A stretch of DNA of 56,590 nt, from NCBI GenBank assembly GCA_023664385.1, contig JAMPFU010000004.1, forward strand, positions 1 through 56,590, given 5' to 3'. The position numbers were made by a program, and so were the translations under genes. Below, in pieces: positions 18,688 through 27,411 of the stretch; within the stretch, counting starts at the first letter, position 1, and each line of letters opens with the position of its first letter. The stretch comes from Clostridium sp. GTDB lineage: Bacteria; Bacillota; Clostridia; Lachnospirales; Lachnospiraceae. Below the pieces are notes generated by a model. That model was given only the letters and a program-made list of their open reading frames with translations, made no database searches and had not been told where the DNA came from.

Positions 18688-19329
18688 TTAATCCTTTGAC
18701 TCTATCACCATAAGCTCACCGTCTTCAAAGGTAATAAAGCCTTCCTCCCTCTCTATTTCATTACTGATACCTATTGTTTCATTTCTGACAAGTGTTTTAT
18801 CTGTCAGTTTATATTTAAAGCCTTTAAGAGTAACTCCCGTTACCTTATCCGTAAATGAGATAAGCGAAACATAAGCTCCATATTGGCATATTTTTTTTAT
18901 TGATACGGGTCTGTCAATAATTCTTATTTTATTTTTTGTATCTATCATAAATGCCGGTACATTTTTGCTTGTGCAAATGGAAAGTAGGCTTACATTTGCA
19001 AGCATATGATCCAGTCTTCCACCTGTTGCACCGACCAAAATAATTGCTTTGGGATTTCTCCCTAGCGCTTCCATTACTGCCACATGGGTGTCAGTATAAT
19101 CCTTTTGGGGATTCAGCTTAATGATATGTTCCTCGTCATATAAAGCTTTTATATGGGGAGGTGCAGAATCAAAATCTCCCACTGCTAAATCTGCCTTTAC
19201 GCCAAGTGCATCAAGACCTTCCAGTCCCCTGTCAACGCCTATGATATATCTTTCTTTTTCATCAATGACACGCCGAAGAAACTCAAGGTCCATATATCCG
19301 CCTGATACGACTAATATTTCCCTGTCCAT
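18688..19329 (-). CDS. thiN: Thiamine diphosphokinase
   Basis: This enzyme transfers pyrophosphate from ATP to thiamine, giving the cofactor TPP. It is 213 residues. The N-terminal catalytic domain carries IIGVDRGLEGLDALGVKADL, AVGDFDSA and ILVGATGGRLDHMLANV, the residues that bind Mg-ATP. The C-terminal beta domain binds thiamine. It follows rpe by 17 bp. The rsgA-rpe-thiN order is widely conserved in Firmicutes. Confidence 0.93.
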   Translation of the reverse strand: MDREILVVSGGYMDLEFLRRVIDEKERYIIGVDRGLEGLDALGVKADLAVGDFDSAPPHIKALYDEEHIIKLNPQKDYTDTHVAVMEALGRNPKAIILVGATGGRLDHMLANVSLLSICTSKNVPAFMIDTKNKIRIIDRPVSIKKICQYGAYVSLISFTDKVTGVTLKGFKYKLTDKTLVRNETIGISNEIEREEGFITFEDGELMVIESKD

Positions 19330-19346
19330 TGCTTCACCTTACTGTT

Positions 19347-20000
19347 TCAGGAATTAATGATTTCATTTAAGCGCTTCACGTTTGCCGCTATGTCATTTTT
19401 AAATACGGCTGAGCCTGCAACAATGACATTTGCACCTGCGGACACTGCAAGCCCTGCATTGTCTGTATTGATTCCGCCGTCTACCTGAATGTATATATCC
19501 CTTCCAAGTCTTGTACATATTTCTTTTACCTGTTTTATTTTTTCAAGTGCCACAGGCATAAATTTCTGTCCGCCAAACCCCGGCTCCACACTCATCACAA
19601 GCACCATATCGATATCGGGGATAAGCCTTCCTATTTCCTCTACAGGCGTTTTGGGCTTTATGGCAACTCCAACCTGAATCGATTTGCTTTTTATATAGTC
19701 TATTGTCTTTTCTATATCCTTACACGCCTCATAATGAACTGTTATCAAATCTGAGCCTGCCGACACAAAATCATCGATATATCTTATTGGCTCGTCAATC
19801 ATAAGATGGGTATCGAAAAAGGCATCCGTTACCCCTCTGAAGGATTTTATGACAGGAGCGCCAAATGATATGTTTGGAACAAAGCAGCCGTCCATAACAT
19901 CAAGATGAAGCCACCTTGCCCCTGCACCTGTTACGATGTCAATCTCCTTTGCCGCGCTGGAAAAGTCCACAGACAAAAGTGACGGGGAAAGAATATTCAT
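19347..20000 (-). CDS. rpe: Ribulose-phosphate 3-epimerase
   Basis: This enzyme interconverts ribulose-5-P and xylulose-5-P in the pentose phosphate pathway. The TIM-barrel motifs are LSPSLLSVDFSSAAKEI, WLHLDVMDGCFVPNISFG (metal-binding His and Asp), FDTHLMIDEP, MSVEPGFGGQKFMP and QVDGGINTDNA (second metal Asp). At 217 residues it is typical. Its ATG abuts the rsgA stop. Confidence 0.96.
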   Translation of the reverse strand: MNILSPSLLSVDFSSAAKEIDIVTGAGARWLHLDVMDGCFVPNISFGAPVIKSFRGVTDAFFDTHLMIDEPIRYIDDFVSAGSDLITVHYEACKDIEKTIDYIKSKSIQVGVAIKPKTPVEEIGRLIPDIDMVLVMSVEPGFGGQKFMPVALEKIKQVKEICTRLGRDIYIQVDGGINTDNAGLAVSAGANVIVAGSAVFKNDIAANVKRLNEIINS

Positions 20001-20885
20001 TTACCATTTCCTCCTGTTTTTTATTTCATTGTAAAGCTGTATATAATTATCATACCGAAGTCTCGATATGCCATTTTCAAGTGCAAGCTTAACCTTGCAG
20101 TCAGGCTCGTTTATGTGAAGGCAGCCGTTATATTTGCAGCCCGGACTATATGCGGAAAATTCGCTGTAATATTCCTTCAGATCTTCCTCCTCCATATCAG
20201 GGATATACAACGAGCTAAAGCCGGGGGTATCCATGATATAGGTGTCATCCTTTATACATATAAGCTCCGAATGTCTTGTGGTGTGCTTTCCTCTTTTAAT
20301 CTTTTCACTTAAATCACCTGTTTTTGCCTCTGCTTCAGGCTTTAAGCTGTTTAATATGGAGGATTTACCTACACCTGACGGTCCTGCAAGCACAGTTGTT
20401 TTATTATCTATCATTTTCTTTAGCTTGTCAATACCAAGCATATTGTATGTGGAGCATATAATAACATCATAGCCCGCCTGCCCATATATATTTTTTATTT
20501 CATCTATATATTCCTCATTCTTTAAATCGGATTTATTCAGGCATATGACGGTTGAAACATCCTGCACCGCCATCATAATAAGAAATCTGTCCAAAAGATT
20601 AAAATTAGGCTCTGGCTCACATAAGGCAAAAATAATTACCGCCTGATCCACATTCGTCACAGCCGGTCTTATAAGCATGTTTTTTCTTTCGTGTACTGCG
20701 GTTATATTTCCTGTAAACGTTTCCGCATCGGTTATGTCTATCTCGACATCATCCCCTACGGACGGCTTTATATTCTTATTTCTGAATATGCCCTTCGCCT
20801 TACATTCGTATAAATTATTATTTATGGCATGGTGTGGGCGGACGTAGTAAAATCCACCCACACCTTTTATTATCTTACCCTGCAT
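20001..20885 (-). CDS. rsgA: Ribosome small-subunit GTPase RsgA
   Basis: This circularly permuted GTPase checks maturation of the 30S subunit. Motif order is G4 (CLNKSDLK), G1 (AGPSGVGKSSILNSL), G3 (DTPGFSSL), with an N-terminal OB fold. The C-terminal zinc knuckle is CKYNGCLHINEPDCKV. It is 294 residues. It lies two bases downstream of the kinase gene, matching the common pknB-rsgA-rpe-thiN string. Kinase-linked control of RsgA is known in Bacillus-like bacteria. Confidence 0.95.
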   Translation of the reverse strand: MQGKIIKGVGGFYYVRPHHAINNNLYECKAKGIFRNKNIKPSVGDDVEIDITDAETFTGNITAVHERKNMLIRPAVTNVDQAVIIFALCEPEPNFNLLDRFLIMMAVQDVSTVICLNKSDLKNEEYIDEIKNIYGQAGYDVIICSTYNMLGIDKLKKMIDNKTTVLAGPSGVGKSSILNSLKPEAEAKTGDLSEKIKRGKHTTRHSELICIKDDTYIMDTPGFSSLYIPDMEEEDLKEYYSEFSAYSPGCKYNGCLHINEPDCKVKLALENGISRLRYDNYIQLYNEIKNRRKW

Positions 20886-20886
20886 A

Positions 20887-23127
20887 TTATTCTTCCGTGT
20901 AGGATACCGTAATCGGCGTTGTCACAGGAAACGCTGAGGTCACATCATTTCCGGCGCCGTCTACACATACAACACTTGCGCTGGCAGACGAATCCTTCTG
21001 TGAAAGATTTGGAATTGTAGCCGTAATATTATAGCTTGTTCCGGACATAACAGTTTCCGTTCTTGAACCAACATTTGAGCCATTATAATATAACTGTATT
21101 GTAACTGCCTGACCGTCTAACGAAGCGTCACTGCATGTAACCGCTCCATTTATCTGAGCTGTATATGTTGTTGCTTTAGGCTCCGGTCCGTCACTTATGG
21201 TAAAGCCGATTGTATCGCCCTCCTTCAATGTTGTCCCACCTGTGATGTCCTGTCTGATTACCTGTCCCTCAGGAACCGTATCGCTGTACTCATGCTTTAT
21301 TGTTCCAACAGAAAGCTTCAAGCCCGTAAGCGTATTAACAGCCTGGGACTCATTCAGTCCTTGAAGGTTCGGTGCCGAAACCTCCTTTACCTGACTTCCG
21401 TTGCTTATGGTAATTGTAACCTTTGTTCCCTTAGGCGCCTTTGTTCCTGCTTCCGGATCCTGCTTGATTACCCTGTCCTCCTCAATATCGTCACTGTAAT
21501 CATAAGCATGTGCTACCTGAAAATTATCTCCCTCCGTTAAGACCTTAACTGCCTGTTCATCCGTATAGCCTACAACATTTGGGACCTCAGTTTCCTCAGC
21601 GCCCTTGCTTACCTTCAGTATAATCTCGGTATCTGCCGGAATAACCTCATTTTCCTTTATACTCTGTTCGAAAACGTATCCTTCCTGCGTTTCCTGATTT
21701 TCTTCCTCAACTACCTTTACGTTTGTAAAGCCCTCTCTGTCAAGCATTTTAAGTGCTGCATTTTCTGAAACACCTGTAACGTCAATCATTACAAGGTCCT
21801 CTACCTGTTCAGATTCACTTTTTGACTTCGTATCGTTCTTCTTATCACCAAACTTGAACCAGCCCATAAATCTTCCAAGCACAACCATAATAACGATAGC
21901 AATGATAACCGCCGTGGCAATTCCTGCTGCAATAACCGCTTTTCTAAGCTTAGGGTCCATGTCGCCCTCATCATCGTAATCCTCATCGTCATCGTCATTA
22001 TCCTGAACCCGCTTTATACTGCCGGTTCTTACAGGTGGAACATACGCTTCCTCATCCTCCTCGTCCTCCCAGTCATCCTCCTCGGAAAGAAGCTGATTCA
22101 AACGTGAATTATTTACCGGGATTGTGGATATTGTCTGTATGGATTTCAGCTCACCCATCTCATTTGAAAGAGGCGTATTGCTCTGATACATATCATCCGC
22201 ATCTTCCATTTGGGTGCTGCCGTCCCTGATTGCCTGTACATCCTCCTTCGTCCACTCCTGTGTCGGGCTGTTTGTGACAGCGGTAGGCGCCACAACGATA
22301 TCGATATTCGGATTATTCTGCACCCTCCTTAAATCAGCAATAAGAGCGCTTGCAGTAAGATACCTGCGCTCAGGCTTTTTCTGCGTTGCCTTTAATATTA
22401 CCTTTTCAAAGCTTGAATAAATATCCGGATAATACTGTCTCGGCGGAATCATGTCATTTTGAATATGCATAAGCGCAATGGAAACATTATTATCACCATC
22501 AAAAGGAACCCTGCCTGTTACCATCTCGTACATGGTAATACCAAGGGAATAAATATCACTCCGCTCATCACTGTAGCCACCTCTTGCCTGCTCAGGAGAA
22601 ATGTAATGTACACTTCCCATTGCACCTGAGGTAAGGGTGTTTGGCGAAGCTGCCTTTGCGATACCGAAATCAGTCACCTTTATGTTGCCGTTCTTTGCCA
22701 CAATAATATTCTGCGGCTTAATATCCCTGTGTATAATGTGGCTTTCGTGGGCAGCTTCAAGGCCTGCGGCTATCTGAATTGAAAAATCTATCGCCTTATC
22801 CATAGACAGTCTGCCGTTTTGGTCGATGTAGTCCTTTAACGTAATTCCGTCCACAAGCTCCATAACAATAAAATACATGCCATCGTCGTCGTACACATCA
22901 TATACATTTACAATGTTAGGATGGGTAAGACCAGCCGATGCCTGCGCCTCGATTCTGAATTTTGTGACAAAGTTTTTGTCATTGCTAAATTCAGGCTTTA
23001 ACACCTTTATGGCTACATTTCTATTTAATCTGTGACATCTTGCCTTGTATACGATAGACATTCCGCCTGCGCCTACAACGTCAAGAATCTCATATCTGTC
23101 ACATAACATCATTCCCGGTTTTAACAT
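20887..23127 (-). CDS. PASTA-domain Ser/Thr protein kinase (PrkC/PknB type)
   Basis: This is a single-pass membrane kinase of 746 residues. The kinase domain (10-270) has the Gly loop VVGAGGMSIVYKA, Lys 41, HRDIKPQN (133-140) and DFGIAK (153-158), all intact. A linker with Asp-rich runs (350-390) precedes the transmembrane helix (about 397-418). Three extracellular PASTA repeats follow (about 443-508, 512-577 and 583-648); PASTA domains bind muropeptides or lipid II. A Thr/Ser-rich beta domain (655-746) forms the C-terminus. It is paired with the PP2C phosphatase gene just upstream. It probably senses cell-wall state; the targets cannot be read here. Confidence 0.95.
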   Translation of the reverse strand: MLKPGMMLCDRYEILDVVGAGGMSIVYKARCHRLNRNVAIKVLKPEFSNDKNFVTKFRIEAQASAGLTHPNIVNVYDVYDDDGMYFIVMELVDGITLKDYIDQNGRLSMDKAIDFSIQIAAGLEAAHESHIIHRDIKPQNIIVAKNGNIKVTDFGIAKAASPNTLTSGAMGSVHYISPEQARGGYSDERSDIYSLGITMYEMVTGRVPFDGDNNVSIALMHIQNDMIPPRQYYPDIYSSFEKVILKATQKKPERRYLTASALIADLRRVQNNPNIDIVVAPTAVTNSPTQEWTKEDVQAIRDGSTQMEDADDMYQSNTPLSNEMGELKSIQTISTIPVNNSRLNQLLSEEDDWEDEEDEEAYVPPVRTGSIKRVQDNDDDDEDYDDEGDMDPKLRKAVIAAGIATAVIIAIVIMVVLGRFMGWFKFGDKKNDTKSKSESEQVEDLVMIDVTGVSENAALKMLDREGFTNVKVVEEENQETQEGYVFEQSIKENEVIPADTEIILKVSKGAEETEVPNVVGYTDEQAVKVLTEGDNFQVAHAYDYSDDIEEDRVIKQDPEAGTKAPKGTKVTITISNGSQVKEVSAPNLQGLNESQAVNTLTGLKLSVGTIKHEYSDTVPEGQVIRQDITGGTTLKEGDTIGFTISDGPEPKATTYTAQINGAVTCSDASLDGQAVTIQLYYNGSNVGSRTETVMSGTSYNITATIPNLSQKDSSASASVVCVDGAGNDVTSAFPVTTPITVSYTEE

Positions 23128-23179
23128 ATTTTTTACACCTTTCTTATTGAAACCCTCATAAGGGCTTATCGCTTATTAT

Positions 23180-23899
23180 TTATTCGGATATGATTACTAC
23201 GGATATGTTATCCGTACCACCATAATAATTTGCCCTGTCAATTAATGCCTCTGCGGTGTCATCCAATCTGACATTATCCACTATAATATCCCTGATTTCA
23301 TCATCCTCAACCATATTGGAAAGTCCATCTGAGCAAAGCAGGAATTTCTCGCCCGAATGAATCTCTACCTCAAAAAAGTCAGGCATAACCTCCTCCTTGG
23401 AGCCCATGGCCTTCGTGATAATATTTTTTTCTGGATGATTTCTTCCTTTTTTCCGCTCAAGCTCTCCGCTTCGTATCATCTCCTCAACAAGGGAGTGATC
23501 CATCGTAATCTGCTTTATGTCATTTTCTATGGAATAAAGTCTGCTGTCTCCTATATTGGCAACATATAATTTACCGTCCATAGCAACAGCAGCAACCATT
23601 GTTGTACCCATGCCTTTTAAGTCAGGGTCCTTGCTTGCCATTTTGTATATCTCATTGTTGGCATATATCATGGCTCTTTTTAATATTGCAATGGGATTTT
23701 CCAGTGTGGATTCCCTTATAAAATCCACAGATATATCTATAGCCATGCGTGAAGCACGGTCACCTGCCCTGTGTCCACCCATGCCATCGGCAACTATGTA
23801 AAGATTCGGCAGCGGTCCCACAGGCTTATCACAAAAAAATATACTGTCCTGATTGTTGCTTCTCTTATTTCCAGTATCAGTTTTTCCGCATGATTTCAT
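23180..23899 (-). CDS. PP2C-family protein phosphatase (Stp/PrpC type)
   Basis: The 239-residue product has the PP2C metal motifs: NNQDSIFF, YIVADGMGGHRAGDRAS, VANIGDSRLY, LCSDGLSNMV and GGTDNISVV. It reverses phosphorylation by the partner PASTA kinase encoded 52 bp downstream. The start at 23899 overlaps the rlmN end by 23 bp. Confidence 0.94.
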   Translation of the reverse strand: MKSCGKTDTGNKRSNNQDSIFFCDKPVGPLPNLYIVADGMGGHRAGDRASRMAIDISVDFIRESTLENPIAILKRAMIYANNEIYKMASKDPDLKGMGTTMVAAVAMDGKLYVANIGDSRLYSIENDIKQITMDHSLVEEMIRSGELERKKGRNHPEKNIITKAMGSKEEVMPDFFEVEIHSGEKFLLCSDGLSNMVEDDEIRDIIVDNVRLDDTAEALIDRANYYGGTDNISVVIISE

Positions 23900-24935
23900 C
23901 AGCTTCCTCCTGATTATATTCGTTATACTTTCTTCTTAGCTGACCACAGGCAGCATCAATATCACTACCCACACTCCTTCTTATAGTAACATTAATTGAA
24001 TTTTTTTCAAGAGTAAATTTGAATTTTTCGACAGAATTATCGTCACTTTTCGAGTAATTCCTTTCATTTATGGGGTTTATCGGGATTAAATTCACATGAC
24101 AATTCATGCCCGTAAGCAGCTTTGCAAGCTCCTTTGCCTGCTTTTCGCTGTCGTTTTCCCCCTTAACAAGACTATATTCAAAGGTGATTCTTCTTCCTGT
24201 TTTTTCAAAATAATAATTACAGGCGTCTATTGTCTCGGCAATCGTATATTGATTTGCAATCGGCATAAGTCTTTTTCTGTCCTCATCTGTTGCGGCATGC
24301 AGTGACAGTGCAAATGTAATCGTAAGCTTTTCGTCTGCAAGCCTTTTTATCATCGGCACAATCCCACAGCTTGACAGGGTTATGTTTCTCTGACTTATGT
24401 TATATCCGTTTTCATCTGAAATTATTTTTATAAATCTTACGACATTTTCATAATTGTCAAGAGGCTCTCCCGTTCCCATGATAACGATATTGGATATCCG
24501 CTCCCCCTCTTTTCTCATTGTGGCATATACCTGTTCTAACAGCTCGGACGCCGTAAGATTTCTTACAAGTCCTCCGATTGTGGAGGCACAGAACCTGCAC
24601 CCCATCCTGCACCCTGCCTGCGAGGATATGCATATGGAATTTCCGTAATCATATTTCATAAACACGGTTTCTATCATCTGTCCGTCTGAAAGCTCATAGA
24701 GATATTTTACCGTTTTGTCCTTTTTTGATGCCTGCCTTGCACGCTCCGTAATTCTCACAAAGCCCTCCTCATCCATAAGCCTTCTTAAATCCTTTGGAAG
24801 ATTTGTCATATCATCAGTAGATGCCACATATTTTTCATGCATCCACTTATAAATCTGCTTCGCCCGAAATTTGGGAAGTCCCTTAGCTTCTGTCCATTCA
24901 TTCAATTCTTCCATATACATTGATTTTATGTCCAT
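23877..24935 (-). CDS. rlmN: 23S rRNA (adenine-2503-C2) methyltransferase RlmN
   Basis: This radical-SAM enzyme methylates A2503 of 23S rRNA (and tRNA A37 in some bacteria). The cluster motif CRMGCRFC gives Cys 109, 113 and 116. The catalytic C-terminal Cys lies in SDIDAACGQL, near residue 330. At 352 residues it is normal length. It is four bases downstream of rsmB, another rRNA methyltransferase. Confidence 0.96.
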   Translation of the reverse strand: MDIKSMYMEELNEWTEAKGLPKFRAKQIYKWMHEKYVASTDDMTNLPKDLRRLMDEEGFVRITERARQASKKDKTVKYLYELSDGQMIETVFMKYDYGNSICISSQAGCRMGCRFCASTIGGLVRNLTASELLEQVYATMRKEGERISNIVIMGTGEPLDNYENVVRFIKIISDENGYNISQRNITLSSCGIVPMIKRLADEKLTITFALSLHAATDEDRKRLMPIANQYTIAETIDACNYYFEKTGRRITFEYSLVKGENDSEKQAKELAKLLTGMNCHVNLIPINPINERNYSKSDDNSVEKFKFTLEKNSINVTIRRSVGSDIDAACGQLRRKYNEYNQEEADEIMRKN

Positions 24936-24938
24936 CCC

Positions 24939-26273
24939 TTATCCTCTTTCCATTACGGCATAGTAAAACCCGTCGCATTTATCCACGCCCTGAAGCGTTT
25001 GTCTTTCACCCCGCAGCCGAAACTCTTTATTATTTTCAAGAAACCACCTTGTATTTTCCATATTTTCCTGCGGGTTGATTGTACAGGTGGAATACAAAAG
25101 CACCCCGCCCCTTTTTACATACTGCTTCACGCTAGAAAGTATATCCCTTTGAAGCTTTATAAGCGCATCAAGCTGTTCTTTCGTTATCCTGTATTTTATA
25201 TCATTTTTTCTTCCCATAATGCCAAGCCCCGAGCAGGGAAGGTCTGCAATTACCATATCGGCTTTTTCGGTAAGCCTTTCATCAACCTTTTTTGCATCCC
25301 ATATTTCCATGCTGATAATATTTTGCATATCCAGCCTTTGTACATTTTCCTCTATCAGGCTAAGCTTTTCCTCAGATATATCCCTTGCGTATAGGCTGCC
25401 TTTTCCCTCCATATAACAGGCGGCATTTAAGGTTTTTCCTCCCGGAGCGGCACACACATCCACTACGGTCTGATACGGCTTTATTCCTGCTGCCTTTATG
25501 GCACACATGGAGCTTTCATCCTGAATAAAAAAGAGCCCCTGCCTGTAGCCCGGCATGCTTCTTATAAAATCATACCCGCTTACAAGCAGTGCATTTTCAT
25601 CATAAAATCCATCCTCCAAGACGATATCAGCTACGCAGTTGTCAGCTTTATTATTTCTTCTTTTTTCATTTTCTACTTTTATATATTCCTTAAGCTTTTC
25701 TCTTGTTATTTTTAGCGTATTCACCCGCAAGGTGGTTTTTCTTTCCTCAAAGGAGGCGGCTATTATTTTTTCGCTTTGGTTTCCATAATCCTCCATTATC
25801 TTTTTACAAAGCCACTCAGGCATGGAGTAATTTACCGACAAATACGCCGACATATTTTCTTTGTCAGGGAATGTAATATTATCCTTATTTCTCGCCACTG
25901 CTCTAAGCACGCCATTCACAAAGCCGCCAAGACTTCCAAAGTTATGTTTTTTTGCAAGCTTTACCGCCTCATTGCACACTGCGCTATCAGGCACAGCGTC
26001 CATGTACATAATCTGATAAACGCCCATTCTAAGCAGCGAGCGAATCAACGGCTTGCATTTTTCGGAGGGGGTTTTTGAAAAGCTGTCAATGATATAATCC
26101 AGCTTTATTTTTGTCTCCGTAACCCCCTCGGCAAGCCTTGTAATAAACGCCCGCTCTTTTTTCGCCTCAAACTGATGCTTCTTTAGAGCCTTTGCAATTG
26201 CTATATTGGAAAATGTATTGTTTCCTTCTATATCTAAAAGAATGCTTAGAACAATATCTCTTGCATTTGTCAT
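24939..26273 (-). CDS. rsmB: 16S rRNA (cytosine-967-C5) methyltransferase RsmB
   Basis: An N-terminal NusB-like RNA-binding domain (ARDIVLSILLDIEG onward) is followed by the methyltransferase domain. The SAM motif is VVDVCAAPGGKTLNAA; the two catalytic Cys blocks are IADLPCSGLGIMG and LLYSTCTINPQEN. The ATG at 26273 follows AGAGGT and gives about 444 residues. The upstream extension to 26324 enters an 80-bp intergenic repeat and is not coding. It is preceded by fmt. Confidence 0.94.
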   Translation of the reverse strand: MTNARDIVLSILLDIEGNNTFSNIAIAKALKKHQFEAKKERAFITRLAEGVTETKIKLDYIIDSFSKTPSEKCKPLIRSLLRMGVYQIMYMDAVPDSAVCNEAVKLAKKHNFGSLGGFVNGVLRAVARNKDNITFPDKENMSAYLSVNYSMPEWLCKKIMEDYGNQSEKIIAASFEERKTTLRVNTLKITREKLKEYIKVENEKRRNNKADNCVADIVLEDGFYDENALLVSGYDFIRSMPGYRQGLFFIQDESSMCAIKAAGIKPYQTVVDVCAAPGGKTLNAACYMEGKGSLYARDISEEKLSLIEENVQRLDMQNIISMEIWDAKKVDERLTEKADMVIADLPCSGLGIMGRKNDIKYRITKEQLDALIKLQRDILSSVKQYVKRGGVLLYSTCTINPQENMENTRWFLENNKEFRLRGERQTLQGVDKCDGFYYAVMERG

Positions 26274-26291
26274 ACTTTTACCTCTGTCTGT

Positions 26292-26371
26292 TGAACATCG
26301 CCATATTCTAATTTTGCTTCGCAATATGTTCCGATTTACGAAGTAAATCGAGAACTCATGGTTCGGCGTTG
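26292..26371. repeat. 80-bp structured intergenic repeat, copy A
   Basis: This 80-bp unit matches the one at 52358-52437 over its whole length, with about 17 mismatches. Both contain the invariant core ATGTTCCGATTTAC and GTAAATCGAGAACTCATGG, whose halves form an inner hairpin. It lies between fmt and rsmB, five bases from the fmt stop codon. There is no T tract, so it is unlikely to be a terminator. Confidence 0.7.
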
Positions 26372-26376
26372 TCCCT

Positions 26377-27309
26377 TTAACCTAATTTATCTCCTACGGC
26401 AAGGGTGTTTCCATTTAAATATGCTGCCGTGTCCATCGGCTTTTTCCCCTCAGGCTGCAGCTTTTTAATTACAAGTGCATCTTTGCCGCAGGCTACCGTA
26501 AAGCTTTTCCTTGTTATTTCTATTATTTCCCCCGGCGTGTACATTTGCACGTCCATTTCCTTCACTGACGCACCATACAGCTTGACCGTTTTTCCGTCAA
26601 TTTTCGTGTATGCACAAGGCCATGGGTTAAGACCTCTTATGAGTCTTTCAAGCTTATGCGCAGGCTCGCTAAAATCAAGACTGCCAAGCTCCTTCGTGAG
26701 CATTTTGGCATAGCAGCTTTTTTCATCGTCCTGCTTAACACGTTTGGCAGAACCCTCCTCCAACGCCCTAAGGGTTGAAAGGATAAGCTCCGCTCCTTTT
26801 TCGGCAAGCTTATCACGCAGGCTTGCGCCCGTATCCGTATCTTCTATTTTTACCTCTGCCTTTTCTATTATATCTCCGGTATCAAGTCCTTTTTCCATGT
26901 ACATTGTCGTGACGCCGGTTATCTCCTCGCCATCTATAATCGCCCACTCTATCGGCGCCGCACCTCTGTATTTCGGAAGCAGTGAGGCATGAATATTGAT
27001 ACATCCGTACCTTGGAATATTCAAAATACTCTCTGGCAGAATTTGTCCATAGGCTGCAACGACGATAACGTCAGGCATAATTTCCTTTATCCTTTCAACC
27101 ATTTGTGCATCTTTTACCTTTTCCGGCTGATAAACGACAATATCATGGTTTAGCGCCATTTCCTTTACAGGTGTCGGCACAAGCGCCTTGCTTCTTCCCT
27201 TTGCCTTGTCAGGCTGGGTAATCACTGCCGCAATTTCGTGTCCTTCCTCTATCAATGCATTAAGCGCACGAACGGCAAACTCAGGAGTACCCATGTATAT
27301 GATTTTCAT
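26377..27309 (-). CDS. fmt: Methionyl-tRNA formyltransferase
   Basis: This enzyme formylates initiator Met-tRNA using 10-formyl-THF. The N-terminal Rossmann domain begins IIYMGTPEFAVRALNAL. The catalytic triad is visible as Asn and His in INIHASLLPKYRGAAPIEW (near 106-108) and Asp in GLDTGDII (near 144). The C-terminal OB domain is present, for 310 residues. In relatives it sits right next to def. Here it is separated from def by the 12-kb island, and a promoter-like site plus small ORFs sit just upstream. Confidence 0.96.
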   Translation of the reverse strand: MKIIYMGTPEFAVRALNALIEEGHEIAAVITQPDKAKGRSKALVPTPVKEMALNHDIVVYQPEKVKDAQMVERIKEIMPDVIVVAAYGQILPESILNIPRYGCINIHASLLPKYRGAAPIEWAIIDGEEITGVTTMYMEKGLDTGDIIEKAEVKIEDTDTGASLRDKLAEKGAELILSTLRALEEGSAKRVKQDDEKSCYAKMLTKELGSLDFSEPAHKLERLIRGLNPWPCAYTKIDGKTVKLYGASVKEMDVQMYTPGEIIEITRKSFTVACGKDALVIKKLQPEGKKPMDTAAYLNGNTLAVGDKLG

Positions 27310-27377
27310 GTTTGAATTTACCTGCCTTAAATCCTTTATTTTCAGGCATTTTCTCCTTTCCTCTTATATACTTTCCA

Positions 27378-27407
27378 TTTATATCCTTTCCATTTAAAAA
27401 ATCTCAA
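27378..27407 (-). promoter_or_regulatory. Probable fmt promoter at the island edge
   Basis: On the minus strand TTGAGA (27402-27407) and TATAAA (27378-27383) are 18 bp apart. It would let fmt be expressed independently of the island. The -10 lies in a 15-bp tandem duplication (27364-27378 and 27379-27393). Confidence 0.45.
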
Positions 27408-27411
27408 TTTC

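Noticed and set aside
26336-26354. Hairpin GATTTAC...GTAAATC as a transcription terminator
   Set aside because: No T tract follows on either strand, and rsmB must be read past it.
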